A stretch of 36,056 nucleotides of DNA from Desulfobacter latus (GCF_013389365.1 NZ_JACADJ010000042.1:1-36056), one strand, 5' to 3'; positions 22,710-31,661 are shown, counted from the first letter of the stretch. Notes: generated by a model not told the origin, from the letters alone. Translations and numbers: made by a program.

Positions 22710-25700
22710 GGGGGTGTTCTCAAATATTTCAGAAAAGGTACCACCACCTTATTTTTATTTCCTCCGGATAGATCATAGGTGATATTGACAATCGGCACCC
22801 CGACCTTTTTCTCAATCTGTGAGGCCATGGCCTCGGTGACAAGGCCCGGACAGCAAAATGCCGGATTAACAGCAACCAAAAGGGCTAAATCCGGATGTTC
22901 ATTCACAATATAGTGGATTTTGAGCAGGTTATCCATGGACTCGCCGGTATGTTCGGGCAGCATGCCGTAGGTTTGTAGGATATGTTCATAGGATGCATTT
23001 ACCTTGAGTTCTGCTTCATTGAAAAACGGCGCAAAAAAGGGATAATATCTTTTTTCCATTGTTTTTACGGCGGCCAGAAGCGCCCTGCTTGAAATCATGC
23101 TTAAGTATTTGCCCTCCTTGAACCATTTTTTAAAATAGGCATTCGCTATGATCTGAACATACTGGTAATACGGCGTGGTCACCACTTCCCCGCCATTATC
23201 CTCAATAAACTGGATCAGATTCTGATTCATTATCCGATTGTCCCTGACATACAGATCCCCGAATATGCCTACCTTGGGCCGTGTCTCTTTTTTCACAGGG
23301 ATTTGTTCAAACATGGCCATGATTTCTTTAAGCGCTTTTTCTTTTGATCCGCCCGTGAGAAGTGCCGTTCCCATGATGGAGACGGCGGTGCGCAACGCGG
23401 CATCGGTTTGCCCCTTATTTATTTCATAGGGTCTTATTTTGCAGCCAATGCTCCTGAATAGTCCACCAAACATATAGGCAAAATAAGTATTGGTTGACGC
23501 CTTGATCCCTAAGTCAAAAAGTGAAAGTTCCCCTAAATAGACCCTGGCTTTTTCAAAACCTTTTCCATGGCGGGTAAAAATTTTCTGGATATGGTAGGGG
23601 TACATTTTTATATTGCAGGCGATGTCGGATTGATTCAGCCATAAAACCGTGTTTTCCGGGGATAGTCCGTATTTTTCAACAGTATGGATAAATCCTAATG
23701 CTACGGCATTTAAGGGCAGGCATTGGCCTGTATTTGTCAACAACGATTTTTTAAGCGTTTCCTGGTTCTCTTCCATCAATATGGCATTGTACCCTTCATT
23801 TTTGATGATATTGACAATGAGGTGACCTGAGATGGCATCCCAGTTGGGGAAAACAACTGTTTTTCGTCCAATGCTTTTATCAAATTTCGGGGTAAATAAA
23901 GATGCGTCTGTGGGTTGCGGAGGCTGATCCTGTCGCCTGTGATTTTCAAATGCCCTGACAGCCGCTTCAATACGGGTTTCATATCCCACGCTGGAGTCGT
24001 GTTCATCCAGTTCCAGCACCAGATAAGGCTTGTTTGCCGATGCCATGATCTCCTTGAAGTAATCCACGGCAAAGGCATCAGGCGCACATCTGAAAGATGA
24101 AATGTAAACCGGATACAGGTTTTGGGTTGAGGCGGCAACAAACGCTGCTTTCAGATTTTGGGCCGCATGTTTCCAGTGGATCTGCTTGAGCAATGGGTCA
24201 ATGGGCGAATAATCAATGCCTTCCAGGTCAATCATATCATTGAAAAATGTTTTGATGCCCAGATTAGCAAAAATCCCCGGAATATTATTGTTCATGCCAG
24301 AAGATAACACCGTATATGGGCGGCCCAGCAACAGCACGTTGGCGCTATCAGCAGATCTTTGGGACGCCCACAGCCCGGTAAGCGCACTCTCCATGTTTTT
24401 TTGGACAGACAGCGCCCGATCCCAGGCCGATGAGATGTCAAAAAAGGAGAGTTCTGCACCAATTTTCCTGAATGTGTCATATAGCTGTTTTTTTGTATAA
24501 AAGCTTGTATACAGATATCTGACCATGGGAGACAGTATTTTTTTCTGGTTTGCCGGATGGCTTATCATTGCCGGTGCAAACTGGGTATAGTAACAATGGT
24601 GACGACGCAATCTTTTCTCATTGGTTTTATCTTCAAAATAAAAGGGCAGAAAAATATAATCGCATTTATTTTCAAGAAACTGCACATGAGCGTGCAGTGC
24701 AAGCACAGGCGCACAGAATTCGGCGCCGGCGATTCGTTTACCCTGCTTGACAGGATCGGTGCACTTGCGACTGGTCACCACCGGCAATTCAAGTTCCTTG
24801 AAAAAAATCTGCCAGAAATCAAGATCCTGGACCATGTGAAGGGCATCGGGAAGACCGATGGTTATATTTTTTTTATTGTCTTTAACATCGCATGGTACGG
24901 GCATGATTCTGCGGCGAACTTTTTTTCTAATCCCTAAAAGATCATAACGACCTGAAGAGGTCATCCGTTTTTTAGTCTGGTAGTCCCTGCCGCATAAAAA
25001 TCCATAGGCAAGGGTCTCTCCTTTTACTTGGGCAATGGTGATCTTGCAATGGTTGGTACACAGTCGGCAAACCTCCTGACGCACCGGAATATGTTCTTTC
25101 CACAGATCAAACCCCCTGAAATTCGTTTCAGACAGCTTGCCTTGCTGTTTCATCTGTCCGGCCATCAGGGCGATACCAAGGGCACCGGTGAGATGGCAGT
25201 ACCGGGATACATGGATGGGTTTATTCAATTTTTGCTCAAAGGCTGCCACAAGGGCCCTGTTTCGGGCCGTAGCCCCCTGGAATACGACCCGGTCACCAAT
25301 TTGGGCAATATTGGCAACTTTGGTCAGGTAGTTGTCACGTACCGAGTGAAGCACAGATGCCAGAACTTCGTTTTTTCCATAACCTTCGGCAAAAAAATAA
25401 TTGATATCCCTTTCCATGAAAACAGTACACCGGTCACTGGATACCGGCGCTGCAATGCCCTGTGTTCTATGGGAGTACTCGGATAGCGGGCACTCAAGGC
25501 GCATGGCTTGTTCTTCGATAAAGCTGCCTGTGCCTGCGGCACATACCGTATTCATGACCGACGAAGTGACCAGGCCGTTTTTAACCAGGGTAAATTTAGC
25601 GTCCTGGCCTCCGATTTCAATGATGGTATCCACATCCGGGTGAAGATTCACAGCAGCGGTGGCATGGGCTGTGATTTCATCAGGTTCCAGGTCCGCACCA

Positions 25701-26899
25701 ATGATTTTGCCGGAAATGCGCCGGCCCGAACCTGTTGTGCCACACCCCTGGATCTGGAAAGTAACCTTTTTTTCAGCCATGAGATGATCACAGGCTTTGA
25801 ATATGTGCTGAACGGCTTCCACAGGTCTTGATGCGGTCCGGGTGTAAAATCCTGCAACAGGTTCACCATCCTGGTCAATAATAATACTTTTGGTGCTGGT
25901 GGAGCCCACATCAAGCCCTAAAAAGCCTTTAACAACATCGTTGTTATGAATCGGTTTGAAAATTTCAATTTCAACGGATTCAAAATCAAGGGTTGTAACG
26001 GTTGAAAAATCAGGATAATCAGACAAGGTAAGGTCAAGGGCCGGACTAAGCACGCCTTTTGTTTTTTTCCGTTCCAGGAAAAAATTGTTGATATCATTCA
26101 ATGAGCGGGCAGGTATATGGGTGTCCATCATTTTATCCGCAAGACACAATGCTGCGCCCATGGCCCCATAAACCAGGGCGTGTTCACCCTTGACAAGCGG
26201 TTTGCCGATAATGGATTCAAGATGCTTTTTAACGGCATTATTTTTGGCAACACCACCGCAGAATATGATCTCTTTTTCCGGTATCTGCTGTTTGAACAAG
26301 GTGTTGGCAATGTTCCTGGCAAGCCCGTAACAAAGCCCGTCACAAATCTGTTTAAGATCATAGCCCTGCTGCTGGGCATGGATCAGGTCTGTCTTGGCAA
26401 ACACTGCGCACCGAGTGGCGATATCCGGCCGACGATCACGGTTTTCAAGTGCCAGGGATGAAATATTTGCCGAACCCTGCAGATGAATCCGGCCGGCCTG
26501 CTGGTCCAGGAATGCACCCGTGCCTGCCGCACAGCCTGAGTTATGCCGTTGACCTCTGTAATTACCAAGGTTGTCAAACAGGCTGAGAAAAAATTTTTCT
26601 CCGCCCACATGCAAAATAGCACTGAAATCTTTATGGAGGTATCGCGCACTGCGTATGACAGCCACCTGTTCGTCAACATTGATCGTTGCATTGACATCGC
26701 CTGGTGTGGATGCTGTTTTAGCCACATGGGTTACGTCTGAAAGGCGTTTATGGCTCAGCATTTTTGTCAGACATGTTCTGGCATCGCCATGGTGGTATTC
26801 AGATGCGTTATGCAAAAGATTGCCGTTCATATCAATAACAGCAAGATGAACGGATACGGATCCGACATCAATGCCAAGTATTGCGGCGGATTTTTTCAT
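22679..26899 (-). CDS. Giant BcrA/BadF/HgdC-type CoA dehydratase activase with DUF2229 and HgdB-like regions
   Basis: A 1406-residue protein with two ASKHA ATPase units. The first starts GIDVGSVSVHLAVID (9-23) and the second GLDVGSTSTKSIIID (~330). Each has CAAGTG(A/S)F and a second Cys in RC(A/T)VF, the two ligands that hold the bridging 4Fe-4S cluster in HgdC homodimers, so the dimer appears fused in one chain. Then comes a Cys-rich VCRLCTNHCKI (DUF2229 start) and, towards the C-terminus, regions resembling HgdB-type dehydratase subunits, with AEFCAPVLALHAH. Such activases use ATP to inject a low-potential electron into 2-hydroxyacyl-CoA dehydratases or benzoyl-CoA reductases. For these large standalone forms the target is unknown. 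Start ATG 26899 has AAGGAG 11 nt upstream. It stands alone on the - strand. Confidence 0.9.
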   Translation of the reverse strand: MKKSAAILGIDVGSVSVHLAVIDMNGNLLHNASEYHHGDARTCLTKMLSHKRLSDVTHVAKTASTPGDVNATINVDEQVAVIRSARYLHKDFSAILHVGGEKFFLSLFDNLGNYRGQRHNSGCAAGTGAFLDQQAGRIHLQGSANISSLALENRDRRPDIATRCAVFAKTDLIHAQQQGYDLKQICDGLCYGLARNIANTLFKQQIPEKEIIFCGGVAKNNAVKKHLESIIGKPLVKGEHALVYGAMGAALCLADKMMDTHIPARSLNDINNFFLERKKTKGVLSPALDLTLSDYPDFSTVTTLDFESVEIEIFKPIHNNDVVKGFLGLDVGSTSTKSIIIDQDGEPVAGFYTRTASRPVEAVQHIFKACDHLMAEKKVTFQIQGCGTTGSGRRISGKIIGADLEPDEITAHATAAVNLHPDVDTIIEIGGQDAKFTLVKNGLVTSSVMNTVCAAGTGSFIEEQAMRLECPLSEYSHRTQGIAAPVSSDRCTVFMERDINYFFAEGYGKNEVLASVLHSVRDNYLTKVANIAQIGDRVVFQGATARNRALVAAFEQKLNKPIHVSRYCHLTGALGIALMAGQMKQQGKLSETNFRGFDLWKEHIPVRQEVCRLCTNHCKITIAQVKGETLAYGFLCGRDYQTKKRMTSSGRYDLLGIRKKVRRRIMPVPCDVKDNKKNITIGLPDALHMVQDLDFWQIFFKELELPVVTSRKCTDPVKQGKRIAGAEFCAPVLALHAHVQFLENKCDYIFLPFYFEDKTNEKRLRRHHCYYTQFAPAMISHPANQKKILSPMVRYLYTSFYTKKQLYDTFRKIGAELSFFDISSAWDRALSVQKNMESALTGLWASQRSADSANVLLLGRPYTVLSSGMNNNIPGIFANLGIKTFFNDMIDLEGIDYSPIDPLLKQIHWKHAAQNLKAAFVAASTQNLYPVYISSFRCAPDAFAVDYFKEIMASANKPYLVLELDEHDSSVGYETRIEAAVRAFENHRRQDQPPQPTDASLFTPKFDKSIGRKTVVFPNWDAISGHLIVNIIKNEGYNAILMEENQETLKKSLLTNTGQCLPLNAVALGFIHTVEKYGLSPENTVLWLNQSDIACNIKMYPYHIQKIFTRHGKGFEKARVYLGELSLFDLGIKASTNTYFAYMFGGLFRSIGCKIRPYEINKGQTDAALRTAVSIMGTALLTGGSKEKALKEIMAMFEQIPVKKETRPKVGIFGDLYVRDNRIMNQNLIQFIEDNGGEVVTTPYYQYVQIIANAYFKKWFKEGKYLSMISSRALLAAVKTMEKRYYPFFAPFFNEAELKVNASYEHILQTYGMLPEHTGESMDNLLKIHYIVNEHPDLALLVAVNPAFCCPGLVTEAMASQIEKKVGVPIVNITYDLSGGNKNKVVVPFLKYLRTPPYSQSRKVSV

Positions 26900-26901
26900 G
26901 C

Positions 26902-27055
26902 TTAAATGTACTCCTTAACTTGCTTCCAGAATGCGTTGACCCCGTCAAACCAGCCTTCCAGAAATTTTTTTCATGATCAACACCCCCCTTGCCGGGCATA
27001 GCGGGTCAGGTTATGGGCATCGTAGATATGCTCAAAATATGCTTTAAAACGGCTG
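26902..27055 (-). pseudogene. Possible remnant of a small gene upstream of the activase gene
   Basis: On the - strand two protein-like pieces follow each other. RFKAYFEHIYDAHNLTRYAR ends at a stop near 26979, and in another frame KKFLEGWFDGVNAFWKQVK runs to a stop at 26902-26904, overlapping the activase ribosome-binding site. The aromatic-rich composition is unlike random intergenic DNA. I read it as a broken or very small gene that once preceded the activase gene. The family is not identified, and chance cannot be excluded. Confidence 0.25.
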
Positions 27056-27077
27056 TGTCGGACAATTTCTTTTTATA

Positions 27078-27091
27078 TTAATACGTATTAA
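27078..27091. promoter_or_regulatory. 14-bp perfect palindrome, candidate operator before the mla operon
   Basis: TTAATACGTATTAA is a perfect palindrome, followed at 27095-27108 by the partly similar ATTAGATACGTGTC. The position, about 120 bp upstream of mlaE in the divergent region with the activase gene, suits a repressor site (for example TetR-type). No regulator gene lies beside it, and the -35/-10 boxes are unclear. The remainder of 26900-27212 apart from the gene remnant shows nothing else. Confidence 0.35.
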
Positions 27092-27212
27092 AGTATTAGA
27101 TACGTGTCAAATCTTTTTGTCAGGGTTTATGAACGCCAAATTAAGTTTATCAAATATGGGAATCCGTTTACCGCTTGTTTTTTGAAAAAAGAACGCTTAT
27201 AAGATATGGACT

Positions 27213-28007
27213 ATGTTTAAAGAGCGTATTGAAAAATTAGGCTTAGCCGCCATTGAGGGTACCCGATCGATTGGCCGAATATCAATCTTTTTTTTCCAGG
27301 GTATCTGCCGTAACTTTGTGCCGTTTGTTCAAATTTCCAAAATTATGGAACAGGTGTGGTTTATTGGGGCTAAGTCCATGTTTGTCATCGTTTTAACCGC
27401 CATATTTACGGGTATGGTATTGGGACTTCAAGGGTACTACACCCTGGTCGATTACGGATCCGAAGCGACCCTTGGATCAGCCGTTGCCATGACCCTTATC
27501 CGTGAACTTGGGCCGGTGTTGTCCGCCATCATGATTGCGGCCCGGGCCGGGTCGGCCATGGCTGCGGAAATCGGTGTCATGCGCATTTCAGAACAAATTG
27601 ACGCCCTTAAAACCATGGATATCCATCCCGTACGATTTACCTTTTCGCCACGCCTGGCAGGGTCTATTATCAGCTTTCCGCTTTTGACCGCTCTTTTTGA
27701 TGTTACAGGCATATTCGGCGGTTTTTTGTCCGGCGTTATGATGCTGGGCGTCAATCGCTATATCTATATGGACAGAGTAATCCAAAGCATTGACTTGGCC
27801 GATGTCGCCGGCGGTTTTGTCAAAGCCCTGGTATTTGGCGTGATTGTTTCTACCATGTGCTGCTACAAGGGGTTTTTTGCCCATATTTCAGGGGCTCAGG
27901 CAGGGCAGGGCGCTAAAAGCGTCTCCTTGGCCACCACCAATGCGGTTGTCAATTCCTGTATTCTCATTCTGATCTCCGATTACATCATCACCTTTTTTCT
28001 GGTTTAA
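27213..28007 (+). CDS. mlaE: MlaE-family lipid ABC transporter permease
   Basis: A 264-residue inner-membrane permease of the MlaE family. The signature GMVLGLQGYYTLVDYGSEA, followed by LIRELGPVLSAIMIAARAGSAMAAEIG and SEQIDALKTM, is diagnostic, and about five membrane helices are present. With MlaF and MlaD it forms the inner-membrane complex that moves phospholipids between the inner and outer membranes, keeping the outer leaflet asymmetric. It is the first gene of the mlaE-F-D-A set and its stop is 2 nt before mlaF. No clear Shine-Dalgarno precedes ATG 27213, so translation may start weakly. Confidence 0.94.
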   Translation: MFKERIEKLGLAAIEGTRSIGRISIFFFQGICRNFVPFVQISKIMEQVWFIGAKSMFVIVLTAIFTGMVLGLQGYYTLVDYGSEATLGSAVAMTLIRELGPVLSAIMIAARAGSAMAAEIGVMRISEQIDALKTMDIHPVRFTFSPRLAGSIISFPLLTALFDVTGIFGGFLSGVMMLGVNRYIYMDRVIQSIDLADVAGGFVKALVFGVIVSTMCCYKGFFAHISGAQAGQGAKSVSLATTNAVVNSCILILISDYIITFFLV

Positions 28008-28009
28008 TC

Positions 28010-28750
28010 ATGGATCAGCCTTTCATTGAACTGATCGATATTCACAAAAGTTTTTCAGGCAACAATGTGCTTGACGGTGTTAATCTTGCCATTGAAAAGG
28101 GTCTGGTGACGTGTGTAATCGGTAAAAGCGGTTGCGGAAAATCTGTGTTGCTTAAACATATTATTGGCCTGATGCAGCCGGATTCAGGTCAGATCTGCGT
28201 GGATGGAATGCCCACAAATCAAATGGATAAGGCGCAAAGACATCAGTTCCACAGGCAGATATCCTATATGTTCCAGGACAATGCTTTGTTTGATTTCTTA
28301 ACGGTGTGGGAAAATATTGCTTTACCGTTAACCGAAAAAAGAGAGATGCCCATGGATCAGATTCGGCAGCGGGTTAAGGAAAAAATGCAGATGCTGGAGA
28401 TCAGCAACCACGAAAATAAATATCCAGCCCAGTTGTCCGGCGGGATAAAAAAGCGTGTGGCCCTTGCCCGGGCCCTGATTACCGAACCTGATGCCGTGCT
28501 TTTTGACGAACCCACATCTGGGCTTGATCCGGTCAGAAGAACCAGTGTTCATGCCATGATTTCCACATACCAGAAAGAATTCGGTTTTACCGCGGTTATT
28601 GTCAGCCACGGTATTCCGGAGATATTTGCCATATCACAGCGTGTGGCCATGCTTGACCAAGGTAAAATTATTTATTTTGGAAAGAGTGAGGGTATTTTTC
28701 AGACTGACAATGAGATAGTAAAGGCGTTTATTTCAGGAAAAGACGCCTGA
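28010..28750 (+). CDS. mlaF: MlaF-family lipid ABC transporter ATPase
   Basis: A 246-residue ABC ATPase. Walker A GKSGCGKSVLLKHIIGL is at ~38-54, with Val-Leu after GKS as usual in MlaF. YMFQDNALFDFLTVWENIALPL is the Q-loop region typical of the family. The signature is LSGGIKKRVALARAL (~142-156), Walker B DAVLFDEPTSGLDPV, and the switch His is in IVSHGI. It powers MlaE/MlaD lipid transfer on the cytoplasmic face. It begins 2 nt after mlaE and is followed by a 110-nt gap before mlaD, which holds no clear terminator. Confidence 0.95.
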   Translation: MDQPFIELIDIHKSFSGNNVLDGVNLAIEKGLVTCVIGKSGCGKSVLLKHIIGLMQPDSGQICVDGMPTNQMDKAQRHQFHRQISYMFQDNALFDFLTVWENIALPLTEKREMPMDQIRQRVKEKMQMLEISNHENKYPAQLSGGIKKRVALARALITEPDAVLFDEPTSGLDPVRRTSVHAMISTYQKEFGFTAVIVSHGIPEIFAISQRVAMLDQGKIIYFGKSEGIFQTDNEIVKAFISGKDA

Positions 28751-28860
28751 TATTCGATGATCAGGTTTTTGTTAATTTGCCGAACGTCTGCCTTGAATCT
28801 GAACAAATTCCCTAAAAAACTTGGGGATCGAGTGATAGGTTAAAAAATTAAGGACAGGTT

Positions 28861-29307
28861 ATGAAATCAATCAGTAAGGAATTATATGTAGGTCTCTTTG
28901 TTCTTATCGGCCTTTTGTGTGCGGGGTATCTGACAGTCGTCCTAGGCGGTGTCTCGATGTTCAATGCCAAGGGGTATACGCTGTATGCATATTTTACCTC
29001 TGTAAGCGGTTTGAAAAATGGTGCCGGCATTGAGATGGCCGGTGTTGAGATCGGCAATGTCTCTGAAATTACGCTGGACAAAGAGCGTCTGGAGGCAAAG
29101 GTTGTCTTCAGGATTAACCAGGGGATACGACTCAGCGAAGACAGTATTGCCTCTATTAAAACCGCAGGCATCATTGGTGAAAAATATATTTCCATTTCTC
29201 CGGGCGGATCTGATATCATGCTTGAAGAGAAAGAAGCGTTTAATAACACCGAATCCGCATTGGATATTGAATCACTGATCAGAAAATTTATCTTCAAAGA
29301 TAATTAA
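28861..29307 (+). CDS. mlaD: MlaD, MCE-domain lipid-binding protein
   Basis: A 148-residue protein with one N-terminal membrane helix (LYVGLFVLIGLLCAGYLTVVLGG, ~8-30) and one MCE domain: YTLYAYFTSVSGLKNGAGIEMAGVEIG, then IGEKYISISPGG near the end. MlaD forms a hexameric ring on the periplasmic side of MlaE and takes up phospholipids. Length is typical of the single-MCE form, with a short C-terminal helix. It is 110 nt after mlaF and precedes mlaA by about 40 nt. Confidence 0.94.
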   Translation: MKSISKELYVGLFVLIGLLCAGYLTVVLGGVSMFNAKGYTLYAYFTSVSGLKNGAGIEMAGVEIGNVSEITLDKERLEAKVVFRINQGIRLSEDSIASIKTAGIIGEKYISISPGGSDIMLEEKEAFNNTESALDIESLIRKFIFKDN

Positions 29308-29346
29308 GTTGGTTATGAATAGATGAAAACCGCAGGAGAAATATCT

Positions 29347-30198
29347 ATGAAGTCTTATTTGGTCCTTATCATTATGGTCTTGACACTGATTACAGATCCG
29401 GCTGTTGCCGGTAACATAGTTAATCAAACCGGACAAACAGCCTCTTCCTTGGACGCAGATTCCACAACTGACCGGACAATAAGTGCAACCGACCGGGCAG
29501 ATACGGCAGAGGATGATGGATTTGAAGCTGATATTTTTCACGAGGATCAATCAGATCAGAGTACTCATGCCATAATAGCAGATCCCCTTGAAGGATTTAA
29601 CCGTGCTGTTTTCGTCTTTAACGATAAAATTTACATGTATGGCTTAAGACCGATAGCAAAGGGGTACGCCCGGGTCGTTCCCCCCTTTGCCCGTAAAGGG
29701 GTTAAAAATTTTTTTAATAACCTGTTGTTTCCCATCCGTTTTGTCAATAACCTGCTCCAGGGCAAAGCTGAATCTGCTGCTACGGAATTCTCCGCTTTTT
29801 TCATCAATACAACCCTTGGATTTGGCGGATTAAATGATTTTGCCCGGAAATATGTAGGCATCCGGCTTCAAGATGAAGATTTTGGCCAAACCCTTGGATC
29901 ATACGGCATTGGTAACGGAATTTACCTGATGCTTCCCGTTCTTGGTCCCAGCTCTTTGAGAGATGCCCTAGGCAGGGCAGGGGATAGGCTGATTGATCCC
30001 ATCAGTTATGCACAGCCCTGGGAATTGTCCTGGGGGGCCTCGGGACTTGAAAAAATAAACGGAACATCATTTCATATCGGAGAGTATGAAGCGTTCAAAG
30101 AGGCTGCAATAGATCCATACACGGCCATGCGTAACGCCTATATCCAGAACCGCAACGCCCTTGTCAACGATTTGGCCGATGTCCAAAAATTAAATTAG
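29347..30198 (+). CDS. mlaA: MlaA/VacJ outer-membrane phospholipid-removal protein
   Basis: A 283-residue VacJ-family protein. DPLEGFNRAVFVFNDKIYMY, FNNLLFPIRFVNNLLQGK, STLGFGG-like FINTTLGFGGLND and FGQTLGSYGIGNGIYLMLPVLGPSS are hallmark blocks. MlaA forms a donut in the outer membrane that withdraws mislocalised phospholipid from the outer leaflet and normally hands it to MlaC. I prefer ATG 29347 (AGGAG at 29334-29338, 8-nt spacing) over an ATG 24 nt upstream without a good site. The N-terminus has a cleavable-looking signal (to ~20) but no lipobox Cys, unlike E. coli MlaA. An acidic, Asp/Thr-rich linker (~30-75) is an insertion relative to short forms. The stop lies inside the edge of a dispersed repeat. 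Confidence 0.93.
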   Translation: MKSYLVLIIMVLTLITDPAVAGNIVNQTGQTASSLDADSTTDRTISATDRADTAEDDGFEADIFHEDQSDQSTHAIIADPLEGFNRAVFVFNDKIYMYGLRPIAKGYARVVPPFARKGVKNFFNNLLFPIRFVNNLLQGKAESAATEFSAFFINTTLGFGGLNDFARKYVGIRLQDEDFGQTLGSYGIGNGIYLMLPVLGPSSLRDALGRAGDRLIDPISYAQPWELSWGASGLEKINGTSFHIGEYEAFKEAAIDPYTAMRNAYIQNRNALVNDLADVQKLN

Positions 30199-30261
30199 CG
30201 CCCTTTGGGCGGGCTGTTAGGTGCTGGGTGCTGGGAAATGGGTGCTGGGTGCTGGGTACTG
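30190..30261. repeat. Dispersed repeat copy A: GC hairpin plus GGTGCTG heptamers
   Basis: TTAAATTAGCGCCCTTTGGGCGG starts at 30190. It contains the hairpin CGCCC-TTT-GGGCG (30199-30211), then CTGTTA, then six 7-bp units from 30220 to 30261 (GGTGCTG four times, with GGAAATG and GGTACTG variants). The same arrangement lies at 33507-33582 after miaA. In this copy the mlaA stop TAG is part of the repeat. Without a T-run it is a poor classical terminator. Confidence 0.8.
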
Positions 30262-30298
30262 GGAAAAAGATAAGACGCCGTCGTGTACCTGTGCGACA

Positions 30299-31108
30299 TT
30301 AGGATTGTTCTTCAATAAGATTGGCCCGCCTGTTGGGCAAAAAATATCTCATTTTATGGGTGCGGATCTGTTCAAGTAACGATATGTCCAGCACATGGGT
30401 GTACATCTTATTTTCATATGCGATGTTTTGACCTGCCAAAAACCCGTCAGGACCGATCATCATGGAAATTCCTGGGAAATTAAGTCCCGCATCATTTTCG
30501 CCGACTTGATTAACCGCTGCCACAAACACTGCATTATCAAATGCCCGGGCCGTTAAATGGCGCTTCCAGGATGCACTTTTTTCTTCAGGCGTACCCCTTG
30601 GAGATGCATGGGGGAAAAAAATAATATCCGCTTTTTTTAGTGCCATGGCTGTGGACAATTCTGGAAAATGGGCGTCGTAACAAAGTTGAATTCCGAAATG
30701 CAACCCTTTGAATTTAAAAACCCCTACATCATCTCCACAACTGAAATAGGGTGCCTCAAAGGGGGATAAATGAATTTTTCTGTACAGGGCAACCGCTTGA
30801 TTCGGTCGGAACACCAGATGGGTGGCATAGATTTTTCCAGAATCCGATTTTTCCAGAAGTCCGGTTAGTATGGCCATATTGTGTTTTTGTGCAAGCCGAT
30901 GCAGTTCTTCCATCCATCCGGAATCAAGGGTAACAGCATTGCTTAAATCTGACGGGGTATAACCTGTAAGGTTCATTTCAGGGAACACAACAAAATCACA
31001 GTTGTGCCGTGCTGCAGCAGAAACATGTTTAATCGTTAGGTCAAGATTATGCGCAAACCGTTTCACAGGGCAGTTTTGGACGACCAGGGTCACACGGATG
31101 TTTTGCAT
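30299..31108 (-). CDS. Carbon-nitrogen hydrolase (nitrilase superfamily)
   Basis: A 269-residue cytoplasmic amidohydrolase of the nitrilase superfamily. The catalytic triad is complete: Glu44 in FPEMNLTGY, Lys111 in YRKIHLSPFE and Cys143 in QLCYDAHFPE. These enzymes cleave amides or nitriles, for example omega-amidase, carbamoyl-putrescine amidase or the glutaminase part of NAD synthetase. The specific substrate cannot be told. It lies 31 nt downstream of the siroheme decarboxylase gene on the same strand, so the two may be co-transcribed, but no functional link is obvious. Confidence 0.9.
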   Translation of the reverse strand: MQNIRVTLVVQNCPVKRFAHNLDLTIKHVSAAARHNCDFVVFPEMNLTGYTPSDLSNAVTLDSGWMEELHRLAQKHNMAILTGLLEKSDSGKIYATHLVFRPNQAVALYRKIHLSPFEAPYFSCGDDVGVFKFKGLHFGIQLCYDAHFPELSTAMALKKADIIFFPHASPRGTPEEKSASWKRHLTARAFDNAVFVAAVNQVGENDAGLNFPGISMMIGPDGFLAGQNIAYENKMYTHVLDISLLEQIRTHKMRYFLPNRRANLIEEQS

Positions 31109-31139
31109 GATGCCACCTGCAATAAATGTAATGAATGGG

Positions 31140-31592
31140 TCAGACTTTAAAATTAGCGGCTATTTTAAATACATGGGTGGCCGGCAGGTTGAGAATTTCG
31201 GTCACACCTGTTTTTTGTGAAATAATTTCAAGGCTTTTTTCAATTTCTTGAATTGAAGGCGCAATAAACGTAAACCAGATATTGTACTGATGATCCCTTT
31301 GATAATTATGGGTAACGCCATGGAACATATTAACGGTCGTGGCGAACAGCTCAATTTTGTCAGCCGCCACCCGGGCTGCGCACAGGGTGGAATAAAATCC
31401 TAAACGGTCAGGGCTGAAATTTCCGCCGATCCTGCGGATAATCATCTCTTGTTTCATCTGCTTAATTTCATCTATGAGTTGATCTTCACTTAGCCCTAAC
31501 TCTTCGGCCAGAATCTTGTAAGGCCTTGGGTGAATTGGGAAATCAGCCTGGATTCGATTAAGGATGTTTTTACTTATCTGGTCTTCTATCAT
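31140..31592 (-). CDS. AhbA/AhbB-type siroheme decarboxylase subunit (Lrp/AsnC-like fold)
   Basis: A 150-residue protein with an N-terminal winged-helix region (DQISKNILNRIQADFPI, KILAEELGLSEDQL) and a C-terminal Lrp-like domain. RRIGGNFSPDRLGFYSTLCAARV and VTHNYQRDHQYNIWFTF (His95, Tyr97, Arg99, His101) are hallmarks of NirDLGH/Ahb proteins. AhbA and AhbB form a heterodimer that converts siroheme to 12,18-didecarboxysiroheme in the alternative heme pathway used by sulfate reducers and archaea. I cannot say which subunit this is, and no partner gene lies beside it. It follows dsrC with a terminator between, so it is probably read separately or by read-through. Confidence 0.85.
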   Translation of the reverse strand: MIEDQISKNILNRIQADFPIHPRPYKILAEELGLSEDQLIDEIKQMKQEMIIRRIGGNFSPDRLGFYSTLCAARVAADKIELFATTVNMFHGVTHNYQRDHQYNIWFTFIAPSIQEIEKSLEIISQKTGVTEILNLPATHVFKIAANFKV

Positions 31593-31630
31593 CTGGGAGA
31601 AAAATTTCCAAATTTTTTGAAAATAAAAAC

Positions 31631-31661
31631 AAAGGCCCTGTTTAAACCAAACAGGGCCTTT
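31631..31661 (-). terminator. Strong rho-independent terminator of dsrC
   Basis: AAAGGCCCTGTTT (31631-31643) and AAACAGGGCCTTT (31649-31661) form a perfect 13-bp stem with a 5-nt loop. On the - strand it is followed by GTTTTTATTTT. It lies 36 nt after the dsrC stop and just before the siroheme decarboxylase gene, so dsrC is probably a single-gene transcript. Confidence 0.88.

Noticed and set aside
25028-25486. 152-codon + strand frame inside the activase region
   Set aside because: It is the antisense shadow of a strongly conserved - strand gene.
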